Shown: positions 1 to 8,452 of the stretch, piece after piece
How the letters are laid out: the number at the start of each line of letters is the position of its first letter
Position numbering within the stretch: the first letter of the stretch is position 1
DNA from: Pseudomonas sp. W4I3
Lineage (GTDB): Bacteria > Pseudomonadota > Gammaproteobacteria > Pseudomonadales > Pseudomonadaceae
Assembly: GCF_030816195.1 (NCBI RefSeq)
Contig: NZ_JAUSXS010000001.1
Span: forward strand, 2,131,501 to 2,195,500
Length of the DNA: 64,000 bases
Direction of reading: 5' to 3'
Made by a program: the position numbers and the translations under genes
Notes under the pieces: generated by a model
What the model saw: only the letters and a program-made list of their open reading frames with translations
Databases searched by the model: none
Told to the model about the DNA's origin: nothing

Positions 1-696
1 ACCGACGAGACCCGCCACGTGAAAATGGCCATCGTCGACCGCAACGTCACGCCGCTGCTGTCGGTCAACGATCCGGCCTTGATGGTCGCAATGCCCAAGG
101 GCCTCACCGCCGCCACCGGCATGGATGCCTTGACGCACGCCATCGAAGCCTACGTGTCGACCGCCGCCACGCCAATCACCGACGCATGCGCCATCAAAGC
201 CATCGAACTGATCAGCGCCAACCTGCGCCTGGCCGTACGCGACGGCAGCGACCTCGCCGCACGTGAAAACATGGCCTATGCGCAGTTTCTCGCGGGCATG
301 GCGTTCAACAACGCGTCGCTGGGCTTTGTGCACGCCATGGCGCATCAGCTCGGCGGCCTGTACGACCTTCCCCACGGCGTGTGCAATGCGGTGCTGCTGC
401 CCCACGTGCAGAGTTTCAATGCCAGTGTCAGCGCCAAACGCTTGAGTGACGTGGCGCGCGCGTTGGGTGCCGATATCAAAGGGATTACCCCGGAGGAAGG
501 TGCGCAGGCCGCGATCGTCGCGATTCGTGCGCTGTCCCAAGACGTTGAAATCCCCGCCGGCCTGCGCGAACTCGGCGCCAAATTGCAGGATATTCCGCTG
601 CTGGCAAGCAATGCACTGAAGGACGCGTGTGGCCTGACCAACCCACGGCGGGCAGATCAGCGTCAGATCGAGGAGATCTTTCGCAGCGCGTTTTGA
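1..696 (+). CDS. Iron-containing alcohol dehydrogenase, C-terminal part (5' end outside window)
   Basis: The frame is open from base 1 and ends with TGA at 694-696, giving 231 residues, so roughly the first 40% of a typical 380-residue group III alcohol dehydrogenase is missing. The fragment holds the metal site of the family: the [12 protein letters not shown] stretch supplies the Asp and first His, and [17 protein letters not shown] supplies the other two His. Such enzymes are cytoplasmic NAD(P)-dependent dehydrogenases that interconvert alcohols and aldehydes. The NAD-binding part and any upstream partner are not visible, so the substrate cannot be inferred. The methionine at 25 is internal, not a start. 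Confidence 0.9.
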   Translation, partial: TDETRHVKMAIVDRNVTPLLSVNDPALMVAMPKGLTAATGMDALTHAIEAYVSTAATPITDACAIKAIELISANLRLAVRDGSDLAARENMAYAQFLAGMAFNNASLGFVHAMAHQLGGLYDLPHGVCNAVLLPHVQSFNASVSAKRLSDVARALGADIKGITPEEGAQAAIVAIRALSQDVEIPAGLRELGAKLQDIPLLASNALKDACGLTNPRRADQRQIEEIFRSAF

Positions 697-785
697 CAGG
701 GGCAGCTTTGAGCTGCAAGCGTTAAGCTACACGCTGATTGCGTTCAACTGAGCATGATGCGTGCAGCTTGCCGCTGAGGTCCCCC

Positions 786-1460
786 ATGAGAGTTCTATTA
801 TTCGGTGCCACCGGCATGGTCGGCCAGGGCGTGCTGCGCGAGTGCCTGCTGGCGCCCGATGTGCAGGAAGTGGTCGCGGTCGGTCGTACGCCGTTGACCC
901 AGGAGCACGGTAAACTGCACCAGGTGTTGCACAGCGACATGCTGGATTTCCAGCCGCTGGAAAACCTGTTGCAAGGCTTTGATGCGTGCTTCTTCTGCCT
1001 GGGCGTTTCCTCGGCGGGCATGCGTGAAACCCAGTACACCCATCTCACCTACGACCTGACGTTGGTCGCCGCCAGCACCCTGGCGCGGCTCAATCCGCAG
1101 ATGACGTTTATTTATGTGTCCGGCGCGGGCACTGACAGTTCGGAAATGGGCAAGTCGATGTGGGCGCGGGTCAAGGGCAAGACCGAGAATGCCTTGCTGC
1201 GCTTGCCGTTCAAGGCGGTCTACCTGTTCCGGCCGGGGATCATCCAGCCGTTGCATGGGGTACGTTCGAAGACGCCGCTGTACCAAGCGTTCTATAGCGT
1301 GCTTGGGCCGTTGCTCTCGTTTGTGCGTCGGATAAAGCCGAGCTGGGTCGTCAGCACCGAGACTGTTGGCCGTGCGATGTTGCAGGCGGTGAGCCATGGC
1401 GCGCCGCGACCCGTCGTGGAGCAGGGCGAGATCAATCACTTGGCGGCTGAGCGTCGCTGA
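786..1460 (+). CDS. NAD(P)-binding Rossmann protein (epimerase/oxidoreductase-like)
   Basis: A 224-residue protein with the dinucleotide-binding motif GATGMVG at residues 7-13 and a YVSGAGTDS stretch near residue 110, as in the short atypical SDR proteins that resemble the HTATIP2/YbjT group. An in-frame upstream start at 738 is possible, but the ATG at 786 begins directly at the Rossmann strand MRVLLFGATG and is preferred. The stop overlaps the start of the next LysR gene (TGATG at 1458-1462), so the two are probably co-translated. No substrate can be assigned. Confidence 0.8.
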   Translation: MRVLLFGATGMVGQGVLRECLLAPDVQEVVAVGRTPLTQEHGKLHQVLHSDMLDFQPLENLLQGFDACFFCLGVSSAGMRETQYTHLTYDLTLVAASTLARLNPQMTFIYVSGAGTDSSEMGKSMWARVKGKTENALLRLPFKAVYLFRPGIIQPLHGVRSKTPLYQAFYSVLGPLLSFVRRIKPSWVVSTETVGRAMLQAVSHGAPRPVVEQGEINHLAAERR

Positions 1461-2368
1461 TGCTGCACAAGAGTCTGGTGCGCCGCCTTGACCTGATCAC
1501 CCTGCAACTATTTGTCGCGGTGTTCGAGGAGGGCACCCTGACCCGTGCGGCGGCTCGCGAGGCCATCGCGGTGTCGGCGGCCAGCAAGCGCTTGATGGAG
1601 CTCGAACAGGTACTCGGGGTCAGCCTGTTCGTGCGCCGCGCCAAGGGCATGGACCTGACGGCGGCCGGCGAAACCTTGCTGCACCATGCGCGGCAGATGC
1701 TGTTCAATGTCGAGAAAATGGGCCTTGAACTGGGCGAACACAGTCATGGCGTGCGCGGCTATGTGCGGATGCTGGCCAACCTCTCGGCAATCATTCAGTT
1801 TCTTCCTGAAGACTTGCGCGACTTTTCCGCGTTGCACCCGCAAGTGAAGACCGACCTTGAAGAACGCCCCAGCAACGGTGTGGTGCAAGGCGTGCTGGAT
1901 GGCGTGGCGGACCTGGGCATCTGCTCCAGTGATACCGACACCAAAGGCTTGCCCAGCGTGACCTATCGCCACGACAAACTGGTGGTGTTGATGCCCGCGG
2001 ATCACGCGCTGGCGTCACGTGAGGCCGTGGCTTTCAGTGAGACTCTGGGCAGCGATTATGTCGGCCTGCACGCCGCCAGTTCGATCAATATGCGCACCCA
2101 TGCCGCCGCGCGCGAGGCCGGCCAGATGCTGCGCCTGCGTATCCACGTGCCGGGGTTCGATGCGATGTGCCGAATGGTCCAGGCGAACATGGGCATCGGC
2201 ATCCTGCCGCAAAAGGCCTATGAACTGTTCGGCCATGCGCTGGGTTTGCATGCGGTGCCGCTGACGGATGCCTGGTCGAACCGCAGCCTGATCCTGGTGG
2301 TGCGTGATGAGGCGCAGTTGTCGCCGGTCAGTCGGTTACTGTTTGATCATTTGAGCGTTCGCGTTTAA
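1460..2368 (+). CDS. LysR family transcriptional regulator
   Basis: 302 residues. An N-terminal winged helix-turn-helix occupies about residues 10-68 (AAREAIAVSAASKRLMELE, LFVRR), followed by a periplasmic-binding-protein-like effector domain. The ATG overlaps the stop of the preceding Rossmann protein by one base. The next gene on the same strand, 88 bp downstream, is a CoA-transferase that starts a three-gene catabolic unit, so this regulator is the obvious candidate to control it. The co-directional rather than divergent layout is less common for LysR genes. Confidence 0.9.
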   Translation: MLHKSLVRRLDLITLQLFVAVFEEGTLTRAAAREAIAVSAASKRLMELEQVLGVSLFVRRAKGMDLTAAGETLLHHARQMLFNVEKMGLELGEHSHGVRGYVRMLANLSAIIQFLPEDLRDFSALHPQVKTDLEERPSNGVVQGVLDGVADLGICSSDTDTKGLPSVTYRHDKLVVLMPADHALASREAVAFSETLGSDYVGLHAASSINMRTHAAAREAGQMLRLRIHVPGFDAMCRMVQANMGIGILPQKAYELFGHALGLHAVPLTDAWSNRSLILVVRDEAQLSPVSRLLFDHLSVRV

Positions 2369-2375
2369 CGAACGC
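2355..2375 (+). terminator. Weak hairpin at the end of the LysR gene
   Basis: GCGTTCG and CGAACGC form a 7-bp stem with a 7-nt loop, overlapping the stop codon of the LysR gene. A second small hairpin (CCAAC/GTTGG) followed by TTTTT lies at 2382-2403. Together they may partly terminate the LysR transcript before the CoA-transferase gene. Neither is a strong terminator. Confidence 0.3.
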
Positions 2376-2456
2376 ATCTTGCCAACTGACGGTTGGATTT
2401 TTCCTGTGTGAGTCCTCTAGCCTTGGTGCACATTCCAAGAATAAGAGGTACACCCG

Positions 2457-3650
2457 ATGACGGCTCCCCTGAGCGGTATCAAGGTGATCGAGATCGGCAC
2501 CCTGATTGCCGCGCCATTCGCGGCGCGAGTGATGGCCGAGTTTGGTGCCGAGGTAATCAAGATCGAAGCCATGGGGCAGGGCGATCCGCTTCGCAAATGG
2601 CGAAAGCTGCACGAAGGCACGTCGCTGTGGTGGTACCTGCAGTCGCGCAACAAGAAGTCCCTGGCCCTGGACCTCAAGTCGCCGGAAGGCTTGAGCCTGA
2701 TCAAGCAATTGCTCGGCGACGCCGACGTGCTGATCGAGAACCTGCGCCCCGGTGGCCTGGAAAAACTCGGCCTGGGTTGGGACGTGCTGCACGCCCTCAA
2801 CCCCAAGCTGACCCTGGTGCGCATCTCCGGCTATGGCCAGACCGGCCCCTATCGCGACCGCCCGGGCTTCGGTGCGATTGGCGAGGCCATGGGCGGCATT
2901 CGCTACACCACCGGCAACCCGGATTCGCCCCCGGCGCGGGTCGGCGTGAGCCTGGGGGATTCCCTTGCGTCGTTGCACGGGGTGATCGGCGCGCTGATGT
3001 CGCTGCTGCGGGTCAAGACCGGCCAGGGTGACGGGCAGATCGTCGACGTGTCCCTGGCAGAGAGTGTGTTCAACCTGATGGAAAGCCTGGTGCCCGAATA
3101 CGACATGCTCGGCCATGTGCGTGAGCGCAGCGGCGGGGCCTTGCCTGGTATCGCGCCGTCCAATACCTACCTGACTGCTGACGGCGCCTATGTGGTGATC
3201 GCCGGCAACAGCGACCCGATCTACAAACGCCTGATGACCACCATTGGCCGCGCCGACCTGGCCGAGGCGCCTGAGTTCGCCCACAACGATGGGCGTGCGG
3301 CAAAGAGTGGTTTGCTGGACGCGGCGATTACTCACTGGACCAGCAGCCTGCCCATCGAGCAGGTGCTCAGCGCCCTGGAGGCCGCCGAAGTGCCGGCCGG
3401 GCGTATCTATTCGGTGGCGGACATTGTCAGCGACCCGCACTACCAGGCGCGCGATATGCTGCTCGATGCCGAGTTACCCGGCGGTGTGTCGGTGAAGATG
3501 CCCGGCATCGTGCCCAAACTCTCGGAAACACCCGGCGCGGTGAACTGGCAAGGCCCTGCGCTGGGCCAGCATACCGATGACATCCTCGGCGGCCTGGGCC
3601 TGACCGGCGCCGATATCCAACGTCTGAAAAATTCGGGAGTGGTGCAATGA
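2457..3650 (+). CDS. CaiB/BaiF family (type III) CoA-transferase
   Basis: 397 residues, the usual length for family III CoA-transferases, which move CoA between carboxylic acids in the cytoplasm. Family landmarks are the N-terminal GIKVIEIGTLIAAPFAAR, the GADVLIENLRPG-type segment around residues 90-100, RISGYGQTGPYRDRPG near 125 and the GQIVDVSLAESVFNL segment near 195. At the position usually held by the nucleophilic Asp this protein has Glu (LAESV), as I recall for a sizeable subgroup. It is the first gene of a unit with a lyase and a permease, and its stop overlaps the lyase start by 4 bp (ATGA). It probably activates the substrate that the lyase then cleaves. Confidence 0.9.
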   Translation: MTAPLSGIKVIEIGTLIAAPFAARVMAEFGAEVIKIEAMGQGDPLRKWRKLHEGTSLWWYLQSRNKKSLALDLKSPEGLSLIKQLLGDADVLIENLRPGGLEKLGLGWDVLHALNPKLTLVRISGYGQTGPYRDRPGFGAIGEAMGGIRYTTGNPDSPPARVGVSLGDSLASLHGVIGALMSLLRVKTGQGDGQIVDVSLAESVFNLMESLVPEYDMLGHVRERSGGALPGIAPSNTYLTADGAYVVIAGNSDPIYKRLMTTIGRADLAEAPEFAHNDGRAAKSGLLDAAITHWTSSLPIEQVLSALEAAEVPAGRIYSVADIVSDPHYQARDMLLDAELPGGVSVKMPGIVPKLSETPGAVNWQGPALGQHTDDILGGLGLTGADIQRLKNSGVVQ

Positions 3651-4588
3651 TCACCGATTATTCCGACCCGCTGATCGTGCAGGAAGTCTCCCCGCGCGAC
3701 GGCCTGCAGATCGAGCCGACCTGGGTCGACACCGCTGACAAGATCGCGCTGATCAACCAGCTTTCCCGTGCCGGTTTTTCGCGCATCGAAGCCGGGTCGT
3801 TCGTCTCGCCCAAAGCCATACCGGCCCTGCGCGATGGCGAGCAGGTCTTTCAAGGCATCGAGCGCACGCCTGGTGTGATCTACGTGGCGCTGATCCCCAA
3901 TCTCAAGGGCGCCCAACGCGCCATCGCATCCCGCGCCGATGAGTTGAACCTGGTGATGTCCGCCAGCCAGACCCATAACCTGGCGAACATGCGCATGCGC
4001 TGCGAGGCGTCCCTGGCTGCCTTCGGCGATGTCGCACGCTTTGCCGCCGACCACCCGGTGCGCCTCAATGGCAGCATCGCTACGACCTTCGGCTGTCCGT
4101 TCGAAGGCAAGATCGATGAAGACCGGGTGCTGCAGATTGTCGATGCTTATCGCGAGCTGGGCATCCAGGGCATCACCCTGGCGGACACCACGGGCATGGC
4201 CAACCCGCGGCAGGTCGAACGCTTGGTCAAGCGTGTGCTGACGCGTATACCGGCCGGCGATCTGACCCTGCATTTCCATAACACCCGCGGCCTGGGCTTG
4301 TGCAATGTGCTGGCCGCCTACGAAGCCGGCGCGCGGCGTTTTGATGCGGCGCTCGGTGGCCTGGGCGGTTGCCCGTTTGCGCCGGGTGCGTCGGGCAATA
4401 TCTGCACGGAAGACCTGGTCAACCTGTGCGAAGAGGTCGGCATTCACACTGGTATTGACCTGCCGCACTTGCTGCACATGTCCCGCCGCCTGCCCGCATT
4501 GCTGGGCCATGCATTGCCCGGCCAGGTGGCCAAGGCCGGGCGCAACAGTGACCTGCATCCACCGCCTGAATACATCGCCGCTTTGTAG
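3647..4588 (+). CDS. Hydroxymethylglutaryl-CoA lyase family protein
   Basis: 313 residues of the DRE-TIM metallolyase superfamily. Visible catalytic features are SPRDGLQ (residues 15-21, the Arg-Asp pair), the metal-binding H209-x-H211 in HFHNTRG, and Cys242 in GLGGCPFAPGASGN with the following TED. True HMG-CoA lyases cleave HMG-CoA to acetyl-CoA and acetoacetate. Leucine-pathway enzymes usually read HxHDTYG where this one reads HFHNTRG, so it may be a paralogue acting on a related 3-hydroxy-acyl-CoA. It is translationally coupled to the CoA-transferase and followed by an MFS permease. None of the liu (leucine) genes is nearby. Confidence 0.85.
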   Translation: MITDYSDPLIVQEVSPRDGLQIEPTWVDTADKIALINQLSRAGFSRIEAGSFVSPKAIPALRDGEQVFQGIERTPGVIYVALIPNLKGAQRAIASRADELNLVMSASQTHNLANMRMRCEASLAAFGDVARFAADHPVRLNGSIATTFGCPFEGKIDEDRVLQIVDAYRELGIQGITLADTTGMANPRQVERLVKRVLTRIPAGDLTLHFHNTRGLGLCNVLAAYEAGARRFDAALGGLGGCPFAPGASGNICTEDLVNLCEEVGIHTGIDLPHLLHMSRRLPALLGHALPGQVAKAGRNSDLHPPPEYIAAL

Positions 4589-4646
4589 ATTCGTACCAGA
4601 CAACAAAAACAATCGGACGCCTGTGAGCAGTCCGCTGGAGACACAC

Positions 4647-5978
4647 ATGAGCACTAATACGTTAGAGGCCGGCGCGCGCCCGGCTGCCGAGATCGACGCG
4701 GAAAAAGCCCTGGTCAGCAAGGTCGCCTGGCGCCTGATGCCGCTGATCATGGTCTGCTATCTGTTCGCGTTTTTTGACCGCATCAACATCAGCTTCGCCA
4801 AGTTCCAGTTGCAGGCGGATCTGGGCCTGAGTGACACCGCCTATGGCCTGGGCGCCGGCTTGTTTGTGGTGGGTTACGTGATCTTCGAAGTGCCCAGCAA
4901 CATGATGCTCTACAAGGTCGGCGCGCGGCGCTGGATCGCGCGGATCATGATGTCCTGGGGCCTGGCCACGGCGGCCATGGTCTTTGTCACCGCCGAATGG
5001 CAGTTTTATGGGTTGCGCTTCATCATCGGCGCGATGGAGGCCGGGTTTGCACCGGGGGTGCTGTATTACCTGACGCTGTGGTTCCCGCAGCACTTCAGGG
5101 GGCGCATCACGTCAATGCTGTTTCTGGCGTCGGCGTTTGCGGGCCTGGTGGGCGCGCCGTTCTCCGGGCTGGTGCTGGAGCACCTCGACGGTGTGCTGCA
5201 AATGCGCGGCTGGCATTGGTTATTCCTGCTCGGTGGCCTGCCGTGCATCGGCCTGGGCTTGCTGGTGCTGATGCTGCTCAAGGATCGCATTGAAGACGCC
5301 CATTGGCTGACGAGCGCCGAGAAAGCCTTGCTGTCGAGCCGGATCGCCAAACATGAGCCCAACCAGCACGGTGGTTCGCTGTGGTCGGCGATGCGCATTC
5401 CCGGTTTCCTGATGCTCGGCTTCATCTACTTTCTGATTCAGGTCGCGTCCTACGGCCTGAACTTCTGGGCACCGCAGTTGATCCGCAGCGCCGGCACCCA
5501 GAGCCCGGTGATGATCGGCCTGCTCACGGCGATTCCCTACATATGCGGTGCGATCAGCATGGTGGTGATCGGACGCTTGTCGGACGCGACCGGCGAACGC
5601 CGCAAGTTTGTCTGTGGGCTGGTGGTGTTGGGCGCGGTGGGGTTCTTCAGTGCCGGGATCTTCGCCGACCACACCACCTTCTTGATCATCGCCTTGGGCA
5701 TGCTCGGCGCGGGCATCATCGCGTCGATCCCGACCTTCTGGACCCTGCCGCCCAAATTGCTGGCCGGTGCCGGCGCGGGGGCGGCGGGTGGGATCGCGGT
5801 GATCAATACCCTGGGCCAGTTCGGCGGCATTGTCAGCCCGGTGATGGTGGGGCGGATCAAGGACCTTACCGGCAGCACCACGCCGGCGCTGTATGTGATC
5901 GGCGTGTGCGCGTTGCTCGCAGCCGCGTTGCTGCTGTGGGGCTTGCCGCATAAGTTGCGCACCCTGGATAAAGGCTGA
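4647..5978 (+). CDS. MFS transporter, anion:cation symporter type
   Basis: 443 residues with about 12 membrane segments. The DRINISFAK motif at the end of the first segment and YIFEVPSN-like VIFEVPSNMMLYKVGARRWIARI mark the ACS/phthalate-permease branch of the major facilitator superfamily, which imports organic anions with protons. The ATG at 4647 follows a GGAGACACAC leader; longer in-frame starts run through the lyase gene and are rejected. It lies 58 bp after the lyase gene and most likely imports the acid handled by the CoA-transferase and lyase. It ends immediately before the stop of the convergent DMT gene. Confidence 0.9.
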   Translation: MSTNTLEAGARPAAEIDAEKALVSKVAWRLMPLIMVCYLFAFFDRINISFAKFQLQADLGLSDTAYGLGAGLFVVGYVIFEVPSNMMLYKVGARRWIARIMMSWGLATAAMVFVTAEWQFYGLRFIIGAMEAGFAPGVLYYLTLWFPQHFRGRITSMLFLASAFAGLVGAPFSGLVLEHLDGVLQMRGWHWLFLLGGLPCIGLGLLVLMLLKDRIEDAHWLTSAEKALLSSRIAKHEPNQHGGSLWSAMRIPGFLMLGFIYFLIQVASYGLNFWAPQLIRSAGTQSPVMIGLLTAIPYICGAISMVVIGRLSDATGERRKFVCGLVVLGAVGFFSAGIFADHTTFLIIALGMLGAGIIASIPTFWTLPPKLLAGAGAGAAGGIAVINTLGQFGGIVSPVMVGRIKDLTGSTTPALYVIGVCALLAAALLLWGLPHKLRTLDKG

Positions 5979-6467
5979 TCAGCCCGCCGGTGCCAATGCA
6001 CGGGCCGGTGTGGTACTGAACTGAATCAGCGCCACGCCGCCCATCAACAGCAACGCCCCCAGCACACGGGGCGTTGTGAGTGGGCGCTGCGCCAGACCGA
6101 ACAGCCCGAAGTGGTCGAGCAGCAGTGACGCCAGCATCTGCCCGGCCATGGCCAGGGCAATGAACCCGGAGGCGCCCAGCTTGGGCAGCAGCACCAGTGC
6201 CAGCGAGATAAAGCACACCCCGAATGCGCCACCGGCCCACATCCACAGCGGCGCCTGGGTCACAAATGCCAGGCTCGGCAAGGGCAGGCGCAGTGCGACG
6301 ATCACCGGCAGCAACACGATGATGCTCACCAACAGCGACGCCAGCGTCGCCCACAACGGGTGGCCGAGCCCGCGACCCAGGTTGGCGTTGATCGCACTTT
6401 GAAACGGCACCATGGCCCCGGCGATCACCGCCAGCAGCAAAAAGCCCAGCCAATGCAATGTGGTCAT
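5979..6467 (-). CDS. DMT superfamily membrane protein, YdcZ/DUF606 type
   Basis: 162 residues made of five hydrophobic segments, with the family features PFQSAINANLGRGLGHPLWA near residue 20 and a C-terminal LGALLLMGGVALIQ helix. This matches the short (about 150-residue) DUF606 proteins of the drug/metabolite transporter superfamily, which work as inner-membrane transporters, possibly as dimers. Its stop codon abuts that of the convergent MFS gene. It is divergent from the LysR gene at 6554, a classic regulator-target pair. The substrate is unknown. Confidence 0.8.
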   Translation of the reverse strand: MTTLHWLGFLLLAVIAGAMVPFQSAINANLGRGLGHPLWATLASLLVSIIVLLPVIVALRLPLPSLAFVTQAPLWMWAGGAFGVCFISLALVLLPKLGASGFIALAMAGQMLASLLLDHFGLFGLAQRPLTTPRVLGALLLMGGVALIQFSTTPARALAPAG

Positions 6468-6553
6468 GTCGAATCTCCCAAAGGTTTTGCTGGACTCTAG
6501 GTTATTCGTCGCGCAAATTTAAATTCCGAGTTCTTATGCCGAGCATGCAGCTG

Positions 6554-7462
6554 ATGAATGATCTCAGGCGCGTCGACCTCAACCTGCTGGTGGTGCTCGA
6601 CGCGTTGCTCAGCGAGCAACACGTCACCCGCGCCGCCGAACGGCTGCACCTGAGCCAACCGGCGGTCAGCCATGCGCTGGCGCGCTTGCGTGACCTGCTG
6701 GGTGACCCGTTGCTGGTGCGCCAGGGTGGCTCTTTGATACCGACTGCCCGTGCGCTGGAACTGGCCACGCCGTTGGCAGAGGCGCTGGCCCAGGTGCAGG
6801 CATTGCTGGCGCCGAACCGCTTTGATCCGGCTTTGGCCAAGCGTCGGTTTCGCGTGGCGATGTCGGACTACGGCGCGGCGATTTTCCTGCCTGGTTTGGT
6901 GCGCCTGTTGCGCCGTGAAGCGCCAGGCATCGACGTGCAGGTCATCCAGGCCAGCCGCGAAGGCATGGTCGACGGCGTGCTCAATGGCGACCTGGACCTG
7001 GCCGCCGGGGTTTTCCCTGACCTGCCTGCCGAACTGCGCACCACGCCATTATTCGAAGAGCATTACACTTGCGTGGTCGACCGCGACAGCTTGCCGGCAA
7101 CGGGTGTGCTGGACCTGCCCACCTACTTGTCACGCCCCCATGTCCTGCTGGAAATGCGCGGCAGCGGCACGCCGGAAATCGAGCGTGCGCTGGCCGCGAT
7201 TCGTGAGCGGCGGCACGTGGCCGTCAGCCTGCCGCACTGGGGGGTGGCGCCGCAGTTGATTCAGGGCACGGATTTGATTCTGACCGTCTCGTCCCGAGGC
7301 CTGCTGAATATTGATCACGCTCATCTGATTGCGGTGCCACCGCCGTTTCATATTCCATCGTTTGCGTTTGAGCTGGCCTGGCATGCGCGACGCGGTGGAG
7401 ACGCAGGGTTGCAGTGGTTGAGTGAGCGGGTGCAAGGTGTGCTGTCTGGTCATGAACCCTAG
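6554..7462 (+). CDS. LysR family transcriptional regulator
   Basis: 302 residues from the ATG at 6554 ([19 protein letters not shown], the usual start of NodD-like LysR proteins); ATGs at 6536 and 6545 are in frame and cannot be excluded. The winged HTH covers residues 8-65 ([24 protein letters not shown]), followed by the effector-binding domain. It is divergent from the DMT transporter gene with under 90 bp between them, so it probably controls that gene. Its stop (TAG at 7460) directly precedes the fosA remnant. Confidence 0.88.
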   Translation: MNDLRRVDLNLLVVLDALLSEQHVTRAAERLHLSQPAVSHALARLRDLLGDPLLVRQGGSLIPTARALELATPLAEALAQVQALLAPNRFDPALAKRRFRVAMSDYGAAIFLPGLVRLLRREAPGIDVQVIQASREGMVDGVLNGDLDLAAGVFPDLPAELRTTPLFEEHYTCVVDRDSLPATGVLDLPTYLSRPHVLLEMRGSGTPEIERALAAIRERRHVAVSLPHWGVAPQLIQGTDLILTVSSRGLLNIDHAHLIAVPPPFHIPSFAFELAWHARRGGDAGLQWLSERVQGVLSGHEP

Positions 7463-7472
7463 GAAAAATACG

Positions 7473-7622
7473 GAAGAATGGCGCGATAACCGCAGTGAAG
7501 GCGCCTCGTTCTATTTTCTCGACCCCGATGGCCATAAGCTCGAACTTCATGTGGGCGACCTGGCCTCGCGGCTGCAGGCTTGTCGCGCCAAGCCTTATGC
7601 CGGCATGAGGTTTTACCCTTAG
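7473..7622 (+). pseudogene. fosA: C-terminal remnant of a fosA-like glutathione transferase
   Basis: About 50 codons, running to a TAG at 7620, read [10 protein letters not shown], then [22 protein letters not shown] and PYAGMRF. This corresponds in order to the C-terminus of FosA, the Mn-dependent enzyme that adds glutathione to fosfomycin, including the metal-ligand Glu of the HKLELH segment. The first two thirds of the roughly 135-residue protein, with its N-terminal metal-ligand His, are gone. The homology begins only about 10 nt after the stop of the preceding LysR gene, suggesting a deletion junction. It is non-functional as it stands. Confidence 0.75.
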
Positions 7623-7649
7623 CCTGTTAAGGCAGTGCCTGCGCCTTTG

Positions 7650-7739
7650 AACGGCTATCGGTGGGTGGTCGACGCCCAGCGTGCGCGTACGCGGTATCAG
7701 CGTCACGAAATCCTCATTGCCAAACGGTACGGCCAGCAA
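7650..7739 (-). pseudogene. Possible C-terminal remnant of a LysR-type regulator
   Basis: On the minus strand about 30 codons read LLAVPFGNEDFVTLIPRT then LGVDHPPIAV. This resembles the segment near the end of NodD-like LysR effector domains (FLAVPF..., D-hydrophobic-hydrophobic-T-hydrophobic-PR). A stop lies a few codons upstream and no HTH is nearby. It is convergent with the fosA remnant, so the 3' ends of two genes appear to be preserved side by side. The similarity is short and the call is tentative. Confidence 0.3.
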
Positions 7740-7869
7740 GCCTGCCTGTTTTTGTCACGACCGTTCGTCGCACTGGAAAGTTTTTTCTAAACCTTTGCCG
7801 CCCGTAAAATTCGAATCCAGGGCGAGGTGCAATTGCCTCGCACTCATTTTTGCCCTGGAGGAACTCATC

Positions 7870-8397
7870 ATGAGCCGCATGGCTATCCGGTTACGCACCG
7901 CCAGTTTCGCGATGCTGCTGGGCCTCGGCGCCAGCAATGCTTTCGCCCAGACGCCTGCCGAATTTATCGAGCAGGCTTCGGCCAAAGGCATGGCCGATAT
8001 CGAAACCAGTCGCATGGCCCACGCCAGGACCTCGTCCCAGGAAATCAAGGATTACACCATCGAGGTGATCAACGAGCGCACCCTGGCCAACCAGCACCTG
8101 GCGGCTATTGCGAAAAAACTCGACTTGCCGGTGGCCCCGCGCGAGAAGATCGTGGACAAAGCCGAAACCCTGATGCCCGAACTCAAGGACGGCGACTCTT
8201 TCGACGCCGCCTATACCGCGCAGCAGGTCAAGGAAAGTGAAGACGCCATCGCCCTGTTCAAGCAGGAAGGTGCTGCGTCGTCAGTGCCGGAGATAAAAGC
8301 GCTGGTGGATGAAACGCTGCCCAAGCTGGAGGAGCGTCTGCAAAAAGCCCGCGCCCTGGCATCGACCTACGGCAAGGGGCACCAAGGCGACGGTTGA
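7870..8397 (+). CDS. DUF4142 family exported protein
   Basis: 175 residues with a clear signal peptide (residues 1-25, ending SNAFA|QTP). The mature part is helical and matches the DUF4142 pattern: an N-terminal FIEQASAKGMADIETSRMA, a central IKDYTIEVINERTLANQHL, and C-terminal helices (VKESEDAIALFKQE). Such proteins are predicted periplasmic four-helix bundles of unknown biochemical role, often associated with stress. A GGAGG ribosome-binding site precedes the ATG at 7870. It is a single gene followed by a strong terminator. The upstream leader holds a GCGAGG/CCTCGC hairpin near 7823-7842. Confidence 0.85.
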   Translation: MSRMAIRLRTASFAMLLGLGASNAFAQTPAEFIEQASAKGMADIETSRMAHARTSSQEIKDYTIEVINERTLANQHLAAIAKKLDLPVAPREKIVDKAETLMPELKDGDSFDAAYTAQQVKESEDAIALFKQEGAASSVPEIKALVDETLPKLEERLQKARALASTYGKGHQGDG

Positions 8398-8414
8398 CTC
8401 TGTCGCTGGACATG

Positions 8415-8452
8415 AAAACGGCGGTTGGATCCTCTCCAACCGCCGTTTTTTT
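8415..8452. terminator. Strong bidirectional intrinsic terminator
   Basis: A 13-bp perfect stem (AACGGCGGTTGGA / TCCAACCGCCGTT) with a 5-nt loop is followed by seven T on the plus side and preceded by AAAA on the other. It terminates the DUF4142 gene and, in reverse, the convergent iron-permease-family gene, whose stop codon overlaps the T run. Confidence 0.9.

Noticed and set aside
2328..3440. 370-codon minus-strand open frame
   Set aside because: Shadow of the CoA-transferase gene; the product shows only low-complexity Gln/His-rich sequence.
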